From Neobacillus paridis (lineage in GTDB: Bacteria; Bacillota; Bacilli; Bacillales; Cytobacillaceae): a DNA stretch of 38,434 nt. The stretch is taken from positions 1 to 38,434 of the forward strand of contig NZ_JAESWB010000284.1 of NCBI RefSeq assembly GCF_016765675.1, written 5' to 3'. Made by a program: the position numbers and the translations under genes. Below are positions 16,064-25,890 of the stretch, piece by piece. Every line of letters begins with the position of its first letter. The first letter of the stretch is position 1. The notes beneath the pieces were generated by a model. The model saw nothing but the letters and a program-made list of their open reading frames with translations, was not told the DNA's origin and did no database searches.

Positions 16064-16702
16064 TTACTCTTTACCCAGCGGCTCTGTTTCTCTTCCTTCT
16101 TCATGAACAGGATGACCGCCTTCCTGCTGCTCACCGGCATTAATTTCCTCTTCCTGCTTTGGCGGCAGAATCGAGGCAATGACTGTATCGTCTTCGAGGT
16201 TAATCGTAAAATCACCTTGGTGAAGAATATCGCCAACTGTTGTGGTTTCACCAACCTGAAGGTTTGTCACATCCACTTCAATTTGTGGAGGAATTTGATC
16301 CGGCGTGGTCGTAATCGGCAGTTCATGCAGCACCTGCTGCAAAACACCGCCGTCTTTAACACCGGCAGCTTCTCCCGTTAAAACAAGTCTGACATCAACG
16401 GTAATGTTTGATTTTTTATCGACGGCCAAAAAATCAATATGAATAATTTGTCCATTGATACTGTCCGCTTGGTAGTCAGATAATATGACATCTACTTTAT
16501 GGCCATCGACATCTAAAGAAATAATGCCATTTCTGCCTGACTGGCGTATCGTCTTTGTTAAGTCAGCCGAGCTAACAAACACCGGTTTGTTTTCAACCCT
16601 GGCTCCATAAATAACCGCAGGAATATTGCCATTATCGCGGATTTTTTTTAATGCTGACCGCCGCATATCCTTCCGCTCCTGTGCTTGTAAAACAGTACTC
16701 AT
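16064..16702 (-). CDS. ctc: General stress protein Ctc, ribosomal protein bL25 family
   Basis: A 212-residue protein: an N-terminal bL25 5S-rRNA-binding domain (about 1-95) and a C-terminal TL5-type beta domain (about 100-185), ending in a variable acidic tail. It binds the 50S subunit near 5S rRNA and in B. subtilis is a classical sigma-B-dependent stress protein. The ATG at 16702 follows GGAAGGTGG. A sigma-B promoter is plain at 16747-16771, between prs and ctc. Confidence 0.96.
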   Translation of the reverse strand: MSTVLQAQERKDMRRSALKKIRDNGNIPAVIYGARVENKPVFVSSADLTKTIRQSGRNGIISLDVDGHKVDVILSDYQADSINGQIIHIDFLAVDKKSNITVDVRLVLTGEAAGVKDGGVLQQVLHELPITTTPDQIPPQIEVDVTNLQVGETTTVGDILHQGDFTINLEDDTVIASILPPKQEEEINAGEQQEGGHPVHEEGRETEPLGKE

Positions 16703-16746
16703 GAGTTTGCCACCTTCCTATTTTTTTCGAAAGACTCTTTATAAAT

Positions 16747-16771
16747 ATCCCCAAAATAGGAAGGGTTAAAC
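16747..16771 (-). promoter_or_regulatory. Sigma-B promoter of ctc
   Basis: Minus strand GTTTAA (16771-16766), 13 bases, GGGGAT (16752-16747). The sigma-B consensus is GTTTAA, 12-15 bases, GGGWAT. This is the same position and layout as the well-studied ctc promoter of B. subtilis. Confidence 0.87.
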
Positions 16772-16841
16772 ATTTTTTATCCACGAACGAAAGAAGGTAA
16801 ATGACGATTCACGCTCCAGACCCTTTTCCGGACGATACTGA

Positions 16842-17798
16842 TTAGTCAAACAAGGTGCTGACCGATTGTTCTTCGTGAATTCGGATGATCGCTTCAGCAA
16901 TTAATGGTGCAACTGAGAGAGTCTTAATCTTGGCAATCTTCTTTTCTTCCGGAAGGGCAATTGAATTGGTTACAATCAATTCTTTTATTTTTGAATTTTG
17001 GATACGCTCAATCGCCGGGCCGGATAATACCGGGTGGGTACAGCTGGCGTATACTTCTTTCGCTCCGTTCTCTACGAGGGCGTTAGCCGCCAGTGTGATG
17101 GTTCCAGCGGTATCAATGATATCATCAATCAAAATGGCAATTTTCCCTTCGATATTACCAACAATGTTCATTACTTCTGCGACATTCGGTCTTGGACGGC
17201 GTTTATCAATAATGGCAATTGGTGTTTTTAAGCGCTCTGCCATTTTTCTGGCCCGAGTTACCCCGCCATGATCCGGTGAGACAACGACAATATCGCCGGT
17301 TAACTCCCGTTGTTTAAAGTAATCAGATAAAATCGGTACGCCCATTAAATGATCAATTGGAATATCAAAGAATCCTTGAATTTGCGGTGCATGTAAATCC
17401 AGTGTCAACACACGTGTTGCCCCGGCAGTTTCCAGCAAATTAGCTACCAGCTTAGCAGTAATCGGCTCTCGTGAGCGGGCTTTTCGATCCTGACGGGCAT
17501 AACCGTAATAAGGCATAACAATATTAATCGTTTTTGCTGAAGCTCGTTTTAAAGCATCAATCATGATTAATAATTCCATCAGATTTTCATTGACTGGCTG
17601 GCTGGTTGATTGAATCACATAAACATTGCAGCCGCGGACACTTTCTTCAATATTAATCTGAATTTCTCCGTCACTGAATCTGTGCACGGCACATCTACCT
17701 AATTCTACGCCAACTTCCTTGGCAATTTCTTGTGCCAAGGGTATGTTCGAATTTAAACTGAACAACTTTATTTTTGGATCTAAATATTGATTTGACAT
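16842..17798 (-). CDS. prs: Ribose-phosphate pyrophosphokinase (PRPP synthetase)
   Basis: A 318-residue class I enzyme making PRPP from ribose 5-phosphate and ATP for purine, pyrimidine, His, Trp and NAD synthesis. Visible family motifs are [47 protein letters not shown] (divalent metal) and the PRPP loop [12 protein letters not shown] near residue 220. Two ATG codons adjoin (17801, 17798); the second has six bases to GGAGG and gives MSNQYLD, so I prefer it. It follows glmU by about 20 bases and forms an operon with it; PRPP made here is also the ligand sensed by PurR, encoded nearby. Confidence 0.97.
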   Translation of the reverse strand: MSNQYLDPKIKLFSLNSNIPLAQEIAKEVGVELGRCAVHRFSDGEIQINIEESVRGCNVYVIQSTSQPVNENLMELLIMIDALKRASAKTINIVMPYYGYARQDRKARSREPITAKLVANLLETAGATRVLTLDLHAPQIQGFFDIPIDHLMGVPILSDYFKQRELTGDIVVVSPDHGGVTRARKMAERLKTPIAIIDKRRPRPNVAEVMNIVGNIEGKIAILIDDIIDTAGTITLAANALVENGAKEVYASCTHPVLSGPAIERIQNSKIKELIVTNSIALPEEKKIAKIKTLSVAPLIAEAIIRIHEEQSVSTLFD

Positions 17799-17819
17799 CA
17801 TGAGCCTCCGTAATTGGTC

Positions 17820-19193
17820 TTATTTCTTAAGCTTAAGTTTGTCTACATAGTTTTCCTTGTTTTCTTGCCGTGCACGCGCAATCGATAGTGCATTTCCAGG
17901 TACATTCTTCGTGATCGTCGAACCTGCGGCTACATACGCTCCTTTACCAATCGTGACTGGAGCCACCAAGTTCGAGTTACAGCCAATAAACACATCATCT
18001 TCAATTTTCGTTAAATATTTATTTTTTCCATCATAATTAACCGTAATCGAGCCACAGCCTATATTCACGCCGCTGCCCACTTCTGCATCGCCAATATAAC
18101 TGAGATGGGAGGCTTTGCTGCCTTGCCCAAAAACAGACTTTTTAATTTCAACAAAGTTTCCAATTTTGACATCATCGTAAATATTGGAGTCTGGACGAAT
18201 ATGGGCAAATGGACCAATATTAACCCGTGACCCAATCGAGCTGCAAAAAGCAGCTGATTGCCGAACCACTGTGTGATCGCCAATTTGACACGACTCTATT
18301 TCTGAATATGGACCAATTTGGCAGTCTTCGCCAATCAATGTCTTTCCTTTTAACATCGTTCCCGGATATATAACCGTATCCTGACCGATCGTCACATCCG
18401 CTTCAATATAAGTGTTAGCCGGGTCGATAATGGTTACACCATTACGCATATGCTGTTCATTAATGCGGGAGCGCATAATCCGCTCTGCTTCCGCCAAGGC
18501 TACCCGATCATTGACACCTAAAGTTTCGTCTAAATCATTGGTTTGATAGGCCGAAACCACTTCACCCTGATTTTTTAGAATTTCAATAACATCCGGTAAA
18601 TAATATTCCCCTTGAACATTGTCGTTAGAAACATGCTTTAAAGCATCAAATAAGGTAATATTATCAAAACAATAGGTTCCCGTATTAATTTCGTTAATAG
18701 TCCGTTCAGCCTCAGTAGCATCCTTGTGCTCGACTATTTTTTCCACGAGCCCATGATCATTACGTACAATGCGGCCATAGCCTGTCGGGTCTGCTATTCT
18801 GGCCGTAAGGATGGTGGCTTTTGCATTTGTGTCCTCATGATGTTTAAAAAGTGCTTCCATCGTTTCCGCCTTCATTAACGGGGTATCCCCACAAACAACA
18901 ATGGTCACTCCTTCTTTCCCGGCCAAACGGCTTCCAGCCTGCATGACAGCATGTGCTGTTCCAAGCTGCACCTCCTGTAAGGCATAGCTGGAGGTTTCAC
19001 CTAATTGTGCCTTAACCTGCTCAGCACCGTGGCCAATGATCGTCACCATTTCCTCAATGTTAAGCATTTGGACCTGATCCACTACGTGCTGGACCATTGG
19101 CTTACCACATACCGGATGCAGCACTTTATAAAGCTTTGATTTCATCCGCGTTCCTTGTCCTGCGGCTAAAATCACAGCATAACGATTAGACAT
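17820..19193 (-). CDS. glmU: Bifunctional GlmU: GlcN-1-P acetyltransferase / GlcNAc-1-P uridyltransferase
   Basis: A 457-residue enzyme that makes UDP-GlcNAc for peptidoglycan and teichoic acids. The N-terminal pyrophosphorylase has the signature [18 protein letters not shown]; the C-terminal half (from about 250) is a left-handed beta helix of hexapeptide repeats with the acetyltransferase site ([19 protein letters not shown]). I start at the ATG at 19193, seven bases after GGAGG; the upstream in-frame TTG overlaps the binding site. A sigma-A promoter is at 19238-19266. Confidence 0.97.
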   Translation of the reverse strand: MSNRYAVILAAGQGTRMKSKLYKVLHPVCGKPMVQHVVDQVQMLNIEEMVTIIGHGAEQVKAQLGETSSYALQEVQLGTAHAVMQAGSRLAGKEGVTIVVCGDTPLMKAETMEALFKHHEDTNAKATILTARIADPTGYGRIVRNDHGLVEKIVEHKDATEAERTINEINTGTYCFDNITLFDALKHVSNDNVQGEYYLPDVIEILKNQGEVVSAYQTNDLDETLGVNDRVALAEAERIMRSRINEQHMRNGVTIIDPANTYIEADVTIGQDTVIYPGTMLKGKTLIGEDCQIGPYSEIESCQIGDHTVVRQSAAFCSSIGSRVNIGPFAHIRPDSNIYDDVKIGNFVEIKKSVFGQGSKASHLSYIGDAEVGSGVNIGCGSITVNYDGKNKYLTKIEDDVFIGCNSNLVAPVTIGKGAYVAAGSTITKNVPGNALSIARARQENKENYVDKLKLKK

Positions 19194-19237
19194 GGACAAT
19201 CCTCCAATATCTTTTTATCCTTTTTACCCATTATAAA

Positions 19238-19266
19238 ATATTATCGTAAACAGGGATTCATTTCAA
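19238..19266 (-). promoter_or_regulatory. Probable sigma-A promoter of glmU-prs
   Basis: Minus strand TTGAAA (19266-19261), 17 bases, TAATAT (19243-19238). It lies between the spoVG terminator and glmU. A TATAAT is also present a few bases downstream but lacks a well-placed -35. Confidence 0.6.
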
Positions 19267-19344
19267 GAAGAACAGTGGGAGGTTTATTTTGTCAAATATA
19301 CAGAGAACGTAGAGGAAATGATCGAGGATTTGGTTTTTCCAATA

Positions 19345-19374
19345 TAAAAAGAGCCTTCAGCGAAGAAAGGCCCT
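19345..19374 (-). terminator. Intrinsic terminator after spoVG
   Basis: AGAGCCTT (19350-19357) pairs with AAGGCCCT (19367-19374), one G-U, and the minus-strand transcript continues with five U. It is 15 bases past the spoVG stop. Confidence 0.85.
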
Positions 19375-19388
19375 AGTTGTTTTCAATC

Positions 19389-19679
19389 TCAGGAAGCTCC
19401 GGCTTCTTCAAATTCCACTTCTAACTCACCAAGGCGGTGGTACTCAGCCAAAACAGCTTCTTGGATTTTCCCGCGCGTTCCTGAATTGATTGGATGGGCA
19501 ATATCACGAAATTCCCCATCAGGAGTGCGCTTGCTTGGCATTGCCACAAATAAACCGTTGTTCCCGTCAATAACTCTGATGTCATGAACAACAAATTCAT
19601 TATCTAAAGTGATTGAAGCAATTGCCCGCATACGTCCATCAGTATTAACGCGGCGTAGTCTTACGTCAGTTACTTCCAT
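19389..19679 (-). CDS. spoVG: SpoVG, RNA-binding regulator of sporulation and septation
   Basis: A 96-residue protein with the family N-terminus [20 protein letters not shown] and the conserved core [20 protein letters not shown]. SpoVG proteins bind nucleic acid, and affect asymmetric septation, cortex formation and, in other Firmicutes, virulence and antibiotic tolerance. The ATG at 19679 follows AAGGGTGTGAGCAC, the same leader as in B. subtilis; the longer frame to 19709 is not family-like. Expression should depend on sigma-H (19720-19748) and on AbrB, whose gene is also in this window. Confidence 0.97.
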   Translation of the reverse strand: MEVTDVRLRRVNTDGRMRAIASITLDNEFVVHDIRVIDGNNGLFVAMPSKRTPDGEFRDIAHPINSGTRGKIQEAVLAEYHRLGELEVEFEEAGAS

Positions 19680-19719
19680 GTGCTCACACCCTTTTCCTTT
19701 TGATAACAAGCTAGTTTAA

Positions 19720-19748
19720 TAATTCCACAAAACCCCGCGGATTCCTTC
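19720..19748 (-). promoter_or_regulatory. Sigma-H promoter of spoVG
   Basis: Minus strand GAAGGAATC (19748-19740), 11 bases, GTGGAATTA (19728-19720). The sigma-H pattern is RNAGGAWWW, 11-12 bases, RNNGAATWW; only one position departs. The B. subtilis spoVG promoter is the founding example of this class. Confidence 0.88.
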
Positions 19749-19778
19749 CTTATTTGAAAAATTTTTTGAAAAATAAGG
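19748..19778. repeat. AT-rich inverted repeat touching the spoVG -35
   Basis: CCTTATTT (19748-19755) and AAATAAGG (19771-19778) are inverted, around an A/T tract. It sits where the B. subtilis spoVG promoter has its AT-rich upstream segment bound by AbrB. It could also be a weak terminator of ridA, but lacks a U-run. Confidence 0.6.
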
Positions 19779-19857
19779 GCTCAATAGTGAACTTATGTAA
19801 AAACGGGCATTTTTTAACATTTGCAATAAAAAAATCTCAACAATCGTATTTATCTTA

Positions 19858-20238
19858 CTATTTAACTAATGCGATTACCTCAATTTCAATTAGGACATCT
19901 TTGGGCAGGCGGGCTACTTCCACGCAGGAACGTGCCGGTTTATGGACTGAAAAATATTCCCCATACACTTCATTAACTGCGGCAAATTCATCCATATTTT
20001 TAATAAATACAGTTGCTTTGACAACCGTCTCCAATGAGCCACCTGCTGCTTCAAGCACTGCCTTCAGATTACGGAATACCTGGTGAGTTTGTTCTTTAAT
20101 GCCACCTGAGATTAGTGTTCCTTCTGGTGTCAAGGGTATTTGCCCGGAACTGTAGAACATATTGTTAACAATTATTCCTTGTGAATATGGACCAATCGCA
20201 GCCGGTGCTTGATTAGTTTGAACGTATTTCAATTTCAT
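19858..20238 (-). CDS. ridA: RidA family enamine/imine deaminase YabJ
   Basis: A 126-residue RidA (YjgF/YER057c/UK114) protein, which hydrolyses reactive 2-aminoacrylate and related enamines. The family signature [21 protein letters not shown] contains the Arg that holds the substrate, and the N-terminal part has [12 protein letters not shown]. In B. subtilis yabJ lies in the purR operon and was linked to PurR-dependent adenine repression. Here its ATG overlaps the purR stop by four bases, so the two are coupled. Confidence 0.96.
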   Translation of the reverse strand: MKLKYVQTNQAPAAIGPYSQGIIVNNMFYSSGQIPLTPEGTLISGGIKEQTHQVFRNLKAVLEAAGGSLETVVKATVFIKNMDEFAAVNEVYGEYFSVHKPARSCVEVARLPKDVLIEIEVIALVK

Positions 20239-21065
20239 TTCCCCCCATTTTTAATAAAATAATTTCCTTCATGGACCTTTATCTTTTTTTCCTTTACGTC
20301 AACATTTGATAGTCTCACAAGGGAAAGATAGTCATCGACTAACCGCTCTTCCGTTTCTTCTGCCTCAACTAAAACGGCAATCCCGGCAACATGGGCATTA
20401 AATTCCTCCAGCATGCTGATCATTCCCATGACCGTGCCGCCAGCCTTCATAAAATCATCGACAATTAATACGCGTGATCCTTGTTTCATACTCCGCTTCG
20501 AAAGGACCATTGTTTGAATTCGCTTTGCCGAACCAGAAACATAATTGATGCTAACGGTTGGCCCTTCGGTTACTTTGCTATCCCGTCTTACCATAATAAC
20601 CGGTACATTCAATTGACTGGCAACAGCGTAAGCAAGTGGAATTCCTTTTGTAGCAATTGTCATGACCACATCAATATCGGTCTCGGCATAGGCTGAGGCA
20701 ATAATTCGTCCGGCCTTTTGGACAATCGTAGGATTGCCTAAAATATCGGTCATATATAAATATCCACCTGGTAACAGCCGTTCAGGGTCAGCAATCAACT
20801 CGCAAAGCTCCTGCACAAAAGGTTTTGCTTCCTCCATACTGACTTTTACAAAAAATTTGACACCCCCGGCCGCCCCGGAAACGGTTTGCAATGTGCCGAT
20901 TCCTCTTTGCTCAAATGTTTCTTTAACAATCGCCAAATCCTCACTGATGGATGACTTGGCAGAAGAATAGCGTTCAGCAAAAAAGGTGAGCGGCACCAGC
21001 TCACGCGGATGATCCAGTAAATAATTCGTCATATCAATAAGACGTTCACTGCGGCGAAACTTCAT
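20235..21065 (-). CDS. purR: Purine operon repressor PurR
   Basis: A 276-residue regulator: an N-terminal winged helix (about 1-75) and a C-terminal phosphoribosyltransferase-like domain with the PRPP loop [13 protein letters not shown]. It represses purine genes when PRPP is low. I choose the ATG at 21065 ([12 protein letters not shown], the family start); the frame is open to 21137, but that segment is not homologous. The site preceding the ATG is an unusual run of seven G, five bases from the start, instead of a mixed AGGAGG. Two inverted PurBox-like sequences upstream (21136-21180) suggest autoregulation. Confidence 0.96.
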   Translation of the reverse strand: MKFRRSERLIDMTNYLLDHPRELVPLTFFAERYSSAKSSISEDLAIVKETFEQRGIGTLQTVSGAAGGVKFFVKVSMEEAKPFVQELCELIADPERLLPGGYLYMTDILGNPTIVQKAGRIIASAYAETDIDVVMTIATKGIPLAYAVASQLNVPVIMVRRDSKVTEGPTVSINYVSGSAKRIQTMVLSKRSMKQGSRVLIVDDFMKAGGTVMGMISMLEEFNAHVAGIAVLVEAEETEERLVDDYLSLVRLSNVDVKEKKIKVHEGNYFIKNGGK

Positions 21066-21135
21066 AACAACCCCCCCAAAAACCGGTATGGCAAATACAA
21101 AAGATCTTTTGTGACGTACTGCCCATTTTCCCGCC

Positions 21136-21180
21136 AAAACCGTATATTCTAATTAAAGAATACTATTATTGTGCGGTTTT
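21136..21180 (-). promoter_or_regulatory. Inverted PurBox pair: likely PurR autoregulatory operator
   Basis: Minus strand AAAACCGCACAAT (21180-21168) matches the PurBox AWWWCCGAACWWT except for one base. An inverted partner, AATATACGGTTTT, lies at 21148-21136 with two mismatches, and 19 bases separate them. Paired, inverted PurBoxes are the known PurR target. The first box overlaps the ispE stop codon. Confidence 0.65.
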
Positions 21181-22048
21181 AATCAAGCGAATGTCGTTCA
21201 CCCAGCATTCTTACCGCAAAAACTTGATCACAAAAACCTCTTAATCCGTTGTAAATCCGGTGCATTCTGGAATCATGCTGCACCAGTCCAAAAACCGTTG
21301 GACCGCTGCCGCTCATAAGAACAGCATCCGCGCCGAATCGCTTCATTTGATCCTTGATCTGGGCTACCTCCGGATGAAGATTTAATGTTACATCCTCCAA
21401 AACATTGCCGACATTTGCACAAACCTGTTGATAATCATGCTGATGAATCGCGTTAATCATGGCAGCAATATTGGGATGCCCACACCCATTTATGTTTAGC
21501 CGGCGATAGACTTCAGCGGTTGAAACACCTATGAATGGCTTTGCTAAGATGACCCAGCAGGTAGGGGGAGCAGGCAACTCTGTAATCGATTCCCCCCTGC
21601 CTTTTGCCAACGCTGTGCCGCCATAAACACAAAAAGAGACATCAGATCCAATTTCACTGCCAAGTTTGGCTAATTCATCCAACGTCAAACCAAGTCCCCA
21701 CAGTTTATTTAACCCTCTTAACGTTGCTGCAGCATCACTGCTTCCACCGGCAAGCCCGGCAGCTACCGGGATGATCTTCTCAATCGTGATGACGACACCT
21801 TTTTTTACCTGATATCGATCCTTTAACAGCTGTGCTGCTTGAAAGGCCAAATTTCGCTGATCATCAGGTACATAGCGATTATGGGAAAGAATATGTATTT
21901 TATCGTCATTTGTTAATGCCAGCTCTACCCGATCAGCCAGATCAATGGTAGTCATAATCATTTCAACCTCATGATACCCATCAGGCCGTTTATATAAAAC
22001 ATCCAATGCTAAATTTATTTTAGCCGGTGCTTTGACTAAAAGCTTCAC
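21179..22048 (-). CDS. ispE: 4-diphosphocytidyl-2-C-methyl-D-erythritol kinase
   Basis: A 289-residue GHMP kinase of the MEP isoprenoid pathway; it phosphorylates CDP-methylerythritol. Motifs: [12 protein letters not shown] near the N-terminus, the ATP-binding loop [15 protein letters not shown] near residue 95, and [10 protein letters not shown] near 250. The start is a GTG at 22048 ([10 protein letters not shown]) after AGGTGG. The upstream gap (22049-22466) contains repeat copy C and the sspF terminator; I could not place the promoter with confidence. Confidence 0.96.
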   Translation of the reverse strand: MKLLVKAPAKINLALDVLYKRPDGYHEVEMIMTTIDLADRVELALTNDDKIHILSHNRYVPDDQRNLAFQAAQLLKDRYQVKKGVVITIEKIIPVAAGLAGGSSDAAATLRGLNKLWGLGLTLDELAKLGSEIGSDVSFCVYGGTALAKGRGESITELPAPPTCWVILAKPFIGVSTAEVYRRLNINGCGHPNIAAMINAIHQHDYQQVCANVGNVLEDVTLNLHPEVAQIKDQMKRFGADAVLMSGSGPTVFGLVQHDSRMHRIYNGLRGFCDQVFAVRMLGERHSLD

Positions 22049-22080
22049 GCTTGTCCACCTACTTTATCGTTCGTTCCTTA

Positions 22081-22255
22081 ATCCAGCTCCACAAGGAATG
22101 CTTCATCAGAATTATCATCGCACGAAGAAAAAGCGTTAGCTTTTTCAAGGAGCGCCTATCCCCTCGAGGTCAAATAACCTTCGACCTAAAAAGTCAAAAA
22201 ACGGACTTTTAGAACATTTGCTTGTTGGGGCTGACCGAGGCGCTTGCGCTTTTTA
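22081..22255 (+). repeat. Dispersed intergenic repeat, copy C (full length)
   Basis: It begins ATCCAGCTCC, runs through CCCCTCGAGGTC and ends AGGCGCTTGCGCTTTTT. Inside are small hairpins (AGGTC/GACCT; AAAGTC/GGACTTT). It occupies most of the otherwise empty 418-base gap between sspF and ispE. The stretch 22256-22370 shows nothing recognisable. Confidence 0.7.
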
Positions 22256-22371
22256 CTTCGTTTCCACATTTTGTCCTATTTTACCACAAAACGAACCATG
22301 TAAGACGTATTTTATGATTGATATCCTGTGAAAAATAATATTCTAATGGTTGCTGTTGTTGCAAATCAGAC

Positions 22372-22406
22372 AAATTTAAAGGTCAGAAGGAAATTCCTCC
22401 TGACCT
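22372..22406 (-). terminator. Terminator after sspF
   Basis: A 27-base, almost completely paired hairpin (22380-22406, arms AGGTCAGAAGGAA and TTCCTCCTGACCT with G-U pairs), followed on the minus strand by UUUAAAUUU. It is 60 bases past the sspF stop. Confidence 0.75.
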
Positions 22407-22466
22407 GACTGTGGTATATTGTTTGTTTATTTTCAAAAGCAGTGATTTCCTTGAAAAGGCCTAAGA

Positions 22467-22649
22467 TTATTGAGAACTCCTGTTGGCTATTTGCTGCTCC
22501 GCGAGTTCAATGGCACGTTTCACCATATTTCCCGCATCTCTGGCACGAATACCGCCCCAGCCTTCATTTTGAACAACATCGTAGAAACCAAGATCCTTTG
22601 CCAGCTCTTCCTTAAACCTTTCGGACATAATACCTCTTCTTCTGCCCAT
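22467..22649 (-). CDS. sspF: Small acid-soluble spore protein, alpha/beta-type (SspF)
   Basis: A 60-residue protein matching minor SASP SspF in length. Visible parts are [39 protein letters not shown], in which the GGIRARDAG segment is the conserved DNA-binding region of the family, and an RxxG-rich N-terminus. It coats and protects DNA in the dormant spore and is degraded on germination. The start follows AAAGGGGTTG. A sigma-G promoter (22681-22710) and a terminator mark it as a single-gene unit. Confidence 0.95.
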   Translation of the reverse strand: MGRRRGIMSERFKEELAKDLGFYDVVQNEGWGGIRARDAGNMVKRAIELAEQQIANRSSQ

Positions 22650-22680
22650 CTAAACAACCCCTTTCATACCACAGTATCTT

Positions 22681-22710
22681 TAGTATAGGGGGATGCAGCT
22701 GCTTTCATGA
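22681..22710 (-). promoter_or_regulatory. Sigma-G promoter of sspF
   Basis: Minus strand TCATG (22710-22706), 18 bases, TATACTA (22687-22681). Each element departs from GHATR and CATWHTA at one position. SASP genes are the classical sigma-G regulon. Confidence 0.65.
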
Positions 22711-22734
22711 TGTCCAAAAATTTCCTGTAAATAG

Positions 22735-22766
22735 CAAAAGCAGTAAACATGCGCAAGTTTACTGCT
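22735..22766 (-). terminator. Intrinsic terminator after veg
   Basis: AGCAGTAAAC (22739-22748) and GTTTACTGCT (22757-22766) form a perfect ten-pair stem with an eight-base loop, followed by UUUUGC on the minus strand. Confidence 0.87.
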
Positions 22767-22782
22767 ATCCATTGCCCATAGC

Positions 22783-23046
22783 CTAGCTTAGAGCTGCACG
22801 TCCTGCTGTATCTTCATAGAAGGTAATTTGAACCGTTTCTGTTAGCACATCAGCGTAACTATAAGAAACACGTTCAAAAGCATTTTCCTCCTGATCCAAC
22901 TCAATTACAAAAACAGAAGGGTAAGTTTCGGCAAGAACACCCGAACGTTCAATCGTTTTCCGGCGTCCTCCGTTTGCCTTCAGCAACAATCTTTTCCCTA
23001 AATTTGAATCAAGGGCTTTTTTAATATCCGCCAAGGTTTTTGTCAT
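22783..23046 (-). CDS. veg: Veg protein (biofilm-related)
   Basis: An 87-residue protein, the usual Veg length (86 in B. subtilis). Conserved core: [40 protein letters not shown] and [14 protein letters not shown]. Veg promotes biofilm matrix gene expression in B. subtilis by interfering with SinR; its fold is thought to be an SH3-like barrel. The ATG at 23046 follows GAGGTGG; the frame open to 23097 overlaps the -35 of the promoter and is not coding. Two strong sigma-A promoters drive it. Confidence 0.95.
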   Translation of the reverse strand: MTKTLADIKKALDSNLGKRLLLKANGGRRKTIERSGVLAETYPSVFVIELDQEENAFERVSYSYADVLTETVQITFYEDTAGRAALS

Positions 23047-23068
23047 TCGGTCCACCTCACTAATGTAA

Positions 23069-23097
23069 AGTATAACAAACTGACACAGTTTTGTCAA
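23069..23097 (-). promoter_or_regulatory. Sigma-A promoter veg P1 (proximal)
   Basis: Minus strand TTGACA (23097-23092), 17 bases, TATACT (23074-23069). It predicts a short leader of about 15 bases carrying GAGGTGG. Confidence 0.88.
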
Positions 23098-23109
23098 ACA
23101 AAAATATAA

Positions 23110-23139
23110 ATTATATCAGTCCAACAAAAAGTTTGTCAA
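23110..23139 (-). promoter_or_regulatory. Sigma-A promoter veg P2 (distal)
   Basis: Minus strand TTGACA (23139-23134), 18 bases, TATAAT (23115-23110); both hexamers are perfect. It is in tandem with P1, as at the strong B. subtilis veg locus. Confidence 0.88.
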
Positions 23140-23186
23140 TATATTTTATCCTATTTTTTATTTCTAATTTTCAACATTTCTTATCA

Positions 23187-23215
23187 TTGCCTTAATATCG
23201 CTAAATATGTATAAT
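23187..23215 (+). promoter_or_regulatory. Plus-strand sigma-A promoter for a candidate small RNA
   Basis: TTGCCT (23187-23192), 17 bases, TATAAT (23210-23215). It faces away from veg and towards the structured segment at 23238-23335. No plus-strand protein gene follows. Confidence 0.55.
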
Positions 23216-23221
23216 TACAAA

Positions 23222-23335
23222 AATAAAATCAAAAGATAAAGGGCGGAGTGCCTAAAAGCTGGACTAAACTCGATATATGAATAATTACTATTCAAGCTGA
23301 AGCCATCTTAATACTGTAGCACTCGGCCCTTTTTT
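23222..23335 (+). ncRNA. Candidate small non-coding RNA in the veg-yabG gap
   Basis: About 114 bases from the predicted start to a T-run. The ends pair over a distance: 23238-23244 with 23326-23332 (seven pairs) and 23246-23251 with 23319-23324 (six pairs), with one G-G mismatch between. Inside, AGCT 23257-23260 pairs with 23295-23298, and TGAATA 23278-23283 with TATTCA 23289-23294. Six T (23330-23335) follow the outer stem, as in an intrinsic terminator. It converges on yabG, whose stop is eight bases further on. Read the other way the structure could be the 3' end of the yabG message, but the minus strand has only three U there. I do not recognise a named RNA family. Confidence 0.5.
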
Positions 23336-23342
23336 CCTATAG

Positions 23343-24224
23343 CTAATTTTCATCCTGAATCGGGTTAAAAGGCATTCCGGTCCTTAGGACACCTCTCGTT
23401 TCAATTCCCCCTAATCCCTTCGCACCCGTTAAGGTATTTCGTAACACGTCCCAAACGTTAATCCGCTCCATAAATGGAGTAAAGCTGATTTTTGCCACAA
23501 TATAAACCGGATCCAGTGCATGAATGTTAATTCTTGAAGGAGAACTGGCAAAGTTTGCACCAGCATGAATCAACGACTCAAAATGAGATTGACATGCTCC
23601 GGCGAAAATCACCAATTGATCCAAATGGGGTACCTTTTTCCTCGCCTCTTTAACCGTTTGCACGAAATGTTTTGAATGACGATAGGCATTAATATCGGAC
23701 ATTTTCCCCTTCGCTTTGGAATAAGCGTCATGGCCGGTAATCACCAAAATATCTGGACGGTAATAGTCAATTAATCCGCCAATTTTCAGCGCCATTTCCT
23801 TTTCATTACAGTGAAATCCTAAAACAGGAACACCTATTTTCTCATATAAAGCCATACATTTTTTTAAGTAAGCCGGGTCCCCGTCTAAATGAAGCACCTT
23901 CCCTGGAATTTGAAAATAGTTACTTGGCTTGACATACCCGCCTGTCACTTCATATTCCTGTCTCTCCCGCAGCAGATCAACATCCTGTGTAAACAGCTTG
24001 AGCGATTGTTCTTCAAGTGTCCGATATTCCTTCGTTATCTTTTGTCTCTCCGTTTGATTGATGGCGACCAAATCCTCATATGGTGCATCAGCAACTAGGC
24101 GAAAATCTTCCCCAAATAAGAACGCAACCTTCCGGCCATCTATCATTTGTATATCGATAACACGAAAGAGAAGATCACAATTATATGAACGTCTTCCGAC
24201 AATATCATTTATTTTTATATCCAC
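23343..24224 (-). CDS. yabG: Sporulation-specific protease YabG
   Basis: A 293-residue cysteine-type peptidase of the YabG family, which trims spore coat proteins in the mother cell. Family segments: GKVLHLDGDPAYLKKCMALY, ILVITGHDAYSKAKG (with the conserved His), VIFAGACQSHFESLIHAGAN (with the conserved Cys) and RINIHALDPVYIVAKISFTP. The frame opens at a GTG at 24233, but that codon overlaps the ribosome binding site GGAG; I choose the in-frame GTG at 24224, eight bases after it, giving MDIKINDIVGRRSY. A sigma-K promoter lies upstream. Confidence 0.95.
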   Translation of the reverse strand: MDIKINDIVGRRSYNCDLLFRVIDIQMIDGRKVAFLFGEDFRLVADAPYEDLVAINQTERQKITKEYRTLEEQSLKLFTQDVDLLRERQEYEVTGGYVKPSNYFQIPGKVLHLDGDPAYLKKCMALYEKIGVPVLGFHCNEKEMALKIGGLIDYYRPDILVITGHDAYSKAKGKMSDINAYRHSKHFVQTVKEARKKVPHLDQLVIFAGACQSHFESLIHAGANFASSPSRINIHALDPVYIVAKISFTPFMERINVWDVLRNTLTGAKGLGGIETRGVLRTGMPFNPIQDEN

Positions 24225-24279
24225 TGCCGTCACTCCAAATTAGACCAGCAAATCAGGCCTTGAATAAGGTTTCTTTTCA

Positions 24280-24308
24280 TAGGCTATGCATAGAAGGATG
24301 TCCGTGTG
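24280..24308 (-). promoter_or_regulatory. Sigma-K promoter of yabG
   Basis: Minus strand CACA (24308-24305), 16 bases, CATAGCCTA (24288-24280), which fits the sigma-K pattern of AC in the -35 and CATANNNTA in the -10. B. subtilis yabG is sigma-K dependent. Confidence 0.75.
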
Positions 24309-24315
24309 AAATTTG

Positions 24316-24340
24316 CAAAAAAAATAGACCCGCACAGGGT

Positions 24341-24343
<3 letters not shown>
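24316..24343 (-). terminator. Terminator of rsmA, starting in its stop codon
   Basis: TAGACCC (24325-24331) and GGGTCTA (24337-24343) form a seven-pair stem with loop GCACA, followed by eight U on the minus strand. The rsmA TAG stop (24343-24341) is the first triplet of the stem. Confidence 0.92.
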
Positions 24344-25775
<1,432 letters not shown>

Positions 25776-25890
25776 GAATCCTCCAAAAGTCAAAAAAATT
25801 TAAAAAATGAAAAAAAGCTGAAACATTTTTGTAATGTTCATCGTCTATATTAACGATACAAATCATATAATCAAGTATAATTAAGTTGAA

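Noticed and set aside
16770..16841. Terminator after prs
   Set aside because: A TCCGGA/TCTGGA stem exists near 16815-16833, but no U-run follows it, so read-through into ctc cannot be excluded.
16885..17271. 128-codon plus-strand frame within prs
   Set aside because: Antisense to a highly conserved enzyme gene; no start signals.
23277..23300. Short ATG frame within the candidate small RNA
   Set aside because: Only seven codons and no Shine-Dalgarno sequence before it.
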